Below are positions 62,948 to 64,000 of a DNA stretch of 64,000 bases, in pieces. Below the pieces are notes generated by a model that was not told the DNA's origin, did no database searches, and saw only the letters and a program-made list of their open reading frames with translations. The stretch's first letter is position 1, and each line of letters opens with the position of its first letter. The DNA is taken from NCBI GenBank assembly GCA_024362935.1, contig JANCRA010000012.1, positions 8,680,001 through 8,744,000 on the forward strand, written 5' to 3'. Position numbers and translations under genes: made by a program. This DNA comes from Setophaga petechia. Its lineage: Eukaryota; Chordata; Aves; Passeriformes; Parulidae.

Positions 62948-64000
62948 GCTGCTCCTCTATAATTAGCCAAATCCTTGCAACAGGGACTACAGTCACCTTC
63001 CCATCAACCCTGCTCTCCACATACAGTTGCTGTTTAACCAGTCACAAAAATGCTGCTATCAGAGCTCTCGACAGCACACCAAACAGAATATCTGGAATTT
63101 GGGCTCCCTGTGAGATAACAGCAGCATTAATTCAGGATCTTTAGTTATATTAGATGATCAAAGATCAGCAGATCAAAGGACACAGTCTCTTCCACAAAAC
63201 TCTGGATGCAGGAGTTGGGCTGGGTTATGGCAGGGGAGGCAGCACAGGAGGGAGGCAGCTGAGCTCCTCCATGGGAAGAGGGGAGAGCACAAGGGGCTTC
63301 TTCTGCTTCTGTCCCAGGTCACTCCCATGCATGGCAGGGTTGGTGGAATTCTGTTTTACCCTGAGCGTTATATCCAGCAAAGCCACATGTTAGTACAGCC
63401 AAAACAGCAGAAGGGTTATTGGGGTGGAGAGGTCTTGGCCAAATGCCTTCCATCACATTTTCCTGGGGGCAGCAGAGTAAAGGACAAGCTTTCCCAGCCT
63501 GGCTGCAATGTGTGGGATCTTGGGTTGATCTGTGTGGCACTGAGCAGGCAGTGGTGGAAGGGTCCCTGGTGGGCTGACAGCCTTGTCTCATCCACTGCAA
63601 CCTGTTGGAAAAATTGGCCAGAAGGGGCTTTCGTGGGGCTGCACAGCCCCATCAAATGCCCAGGCAACATAAGAGCTTATCTGGAGACAGATGCCTACAG
63701 TATTAGAGAAAGGCATGGACAAGGCAATGATCTAGAAACTGGACACCAAAAGGATCACAACATTTCATTATGTAAAGTGAACATAAAGCCCATTTTGGAT
63801 GCATATGCAACCTTCACTGTTCTCACCAGAGGCCAAGGAGTGGCCTTCATTAGTACTGACCCTGTAGCTCACCTCCAACATCACAACCTTTCACAAGAGC
63901 TTCCCTGCTCCAGGGATGCCCATGCTAAGACCATGCCTGGCACTGTGGACAGCCTCTACATGACATCCTTAGCTTGACTGGTGGCATGAGCCTGCTAGGG
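62948..64000. other. Unique noncoding DNA; long open frame at the edge
   Basis: No gene supported. The + frame at 63327-63977 is open for 216 codons, the longest + strand frame in the window. Its translation has no signal peptide, membrane segment, motif or family resemblance that I recognise. The region has low TA density, which favours chance openness. It ends 23 bases before the window edge. Confidence 0.4.

Noticed and set aside
1..64000. CRISPR arrays, bacterial operons, tRNA or rRNA genes
   Set aside because: No spaced direct-repeat array, ribosome-binding-site-led gene chain, tRNA cloverleaf or rRNA-like stretch was seen; repeat content is avian.

Overview
The window reads as nuclear DNA of a bird, with no protein-coding gene I can support. 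Two interspersed repeats point to birds. One is a 5'-truncated CR1 LINE 3' end at about 7055-7450, ending in the CR1-type TCTATGAT terminus. The other is an almost complete avian ERVL-type solo LTR at 53825-54443, with an internal ATT microsatellite. No reading frame shows a recognisable protein domain, a splice-bounded exon chain or a codon pattern that stands out from chance. The window is therefore either intergenic (a gene desert) or the inside of a very long intron. I saw no tRNA, rRNA, CRISPR or bacterial-type feature.

Layout. 1-4940 is unique AT-rich DNA with short local tandem duplications and a 20-bp-stem hairpin at 3500-3548. 4944-6130 holds a decayed reading frame that may be an old retroviral gag remnant. 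7055-7450 is the CR1. 7451-18600 is unique DNA with a TTCC/CTGC microsatellite, a pair of palindromes at 14093-14155 and a weak reverse-transcriptase-like relic near 15640-15740. 18600-19095 has the look of a promoter and first exon (CRE-like, CCAAT, GC-rich stretch, TATA-like box, downstream splice-donor match). 19096-37740 is unique DNA with several AT-rich stretches that look like conserved noncoding elements, and an inverted-repeat cluster with TGACGTG motifs at 36441-36519. 37750-38520 is an ancient, diverged CR1-superfamily LINE in antisense. 38521-47170 is unique DNA with small homopolymers. 47174-47318 is a 16-bp minisatellite. 47890-48240 is a compact CpG island with a strong CTCF-type motif, followed at once by a T/G-only tract. 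48480-53824 is unique DNA. 53825-54443 is the ERVL LTR. 54444-64000 is unique DNA with a CNE-like block (58540-58970), an antisense MIR/CORE-SINE fragment (about 59562-59672) and a 71-nt pre-miRNA-like hairpin (62877-62947).

If the window has a function it is probably regulatory. The candidates are two GC-rich promoter-like islands, one CTCF-type site, several AT-rich CNE-like blocks and two long RNA-type hairpins. The hairpin at 62877-62947 and the orphan CpG island at 48 kb are the best leads. Repeat families were recognised from memory of their consensus; conservation could not be measured here, so the CNE calls are pattern-based guesses.
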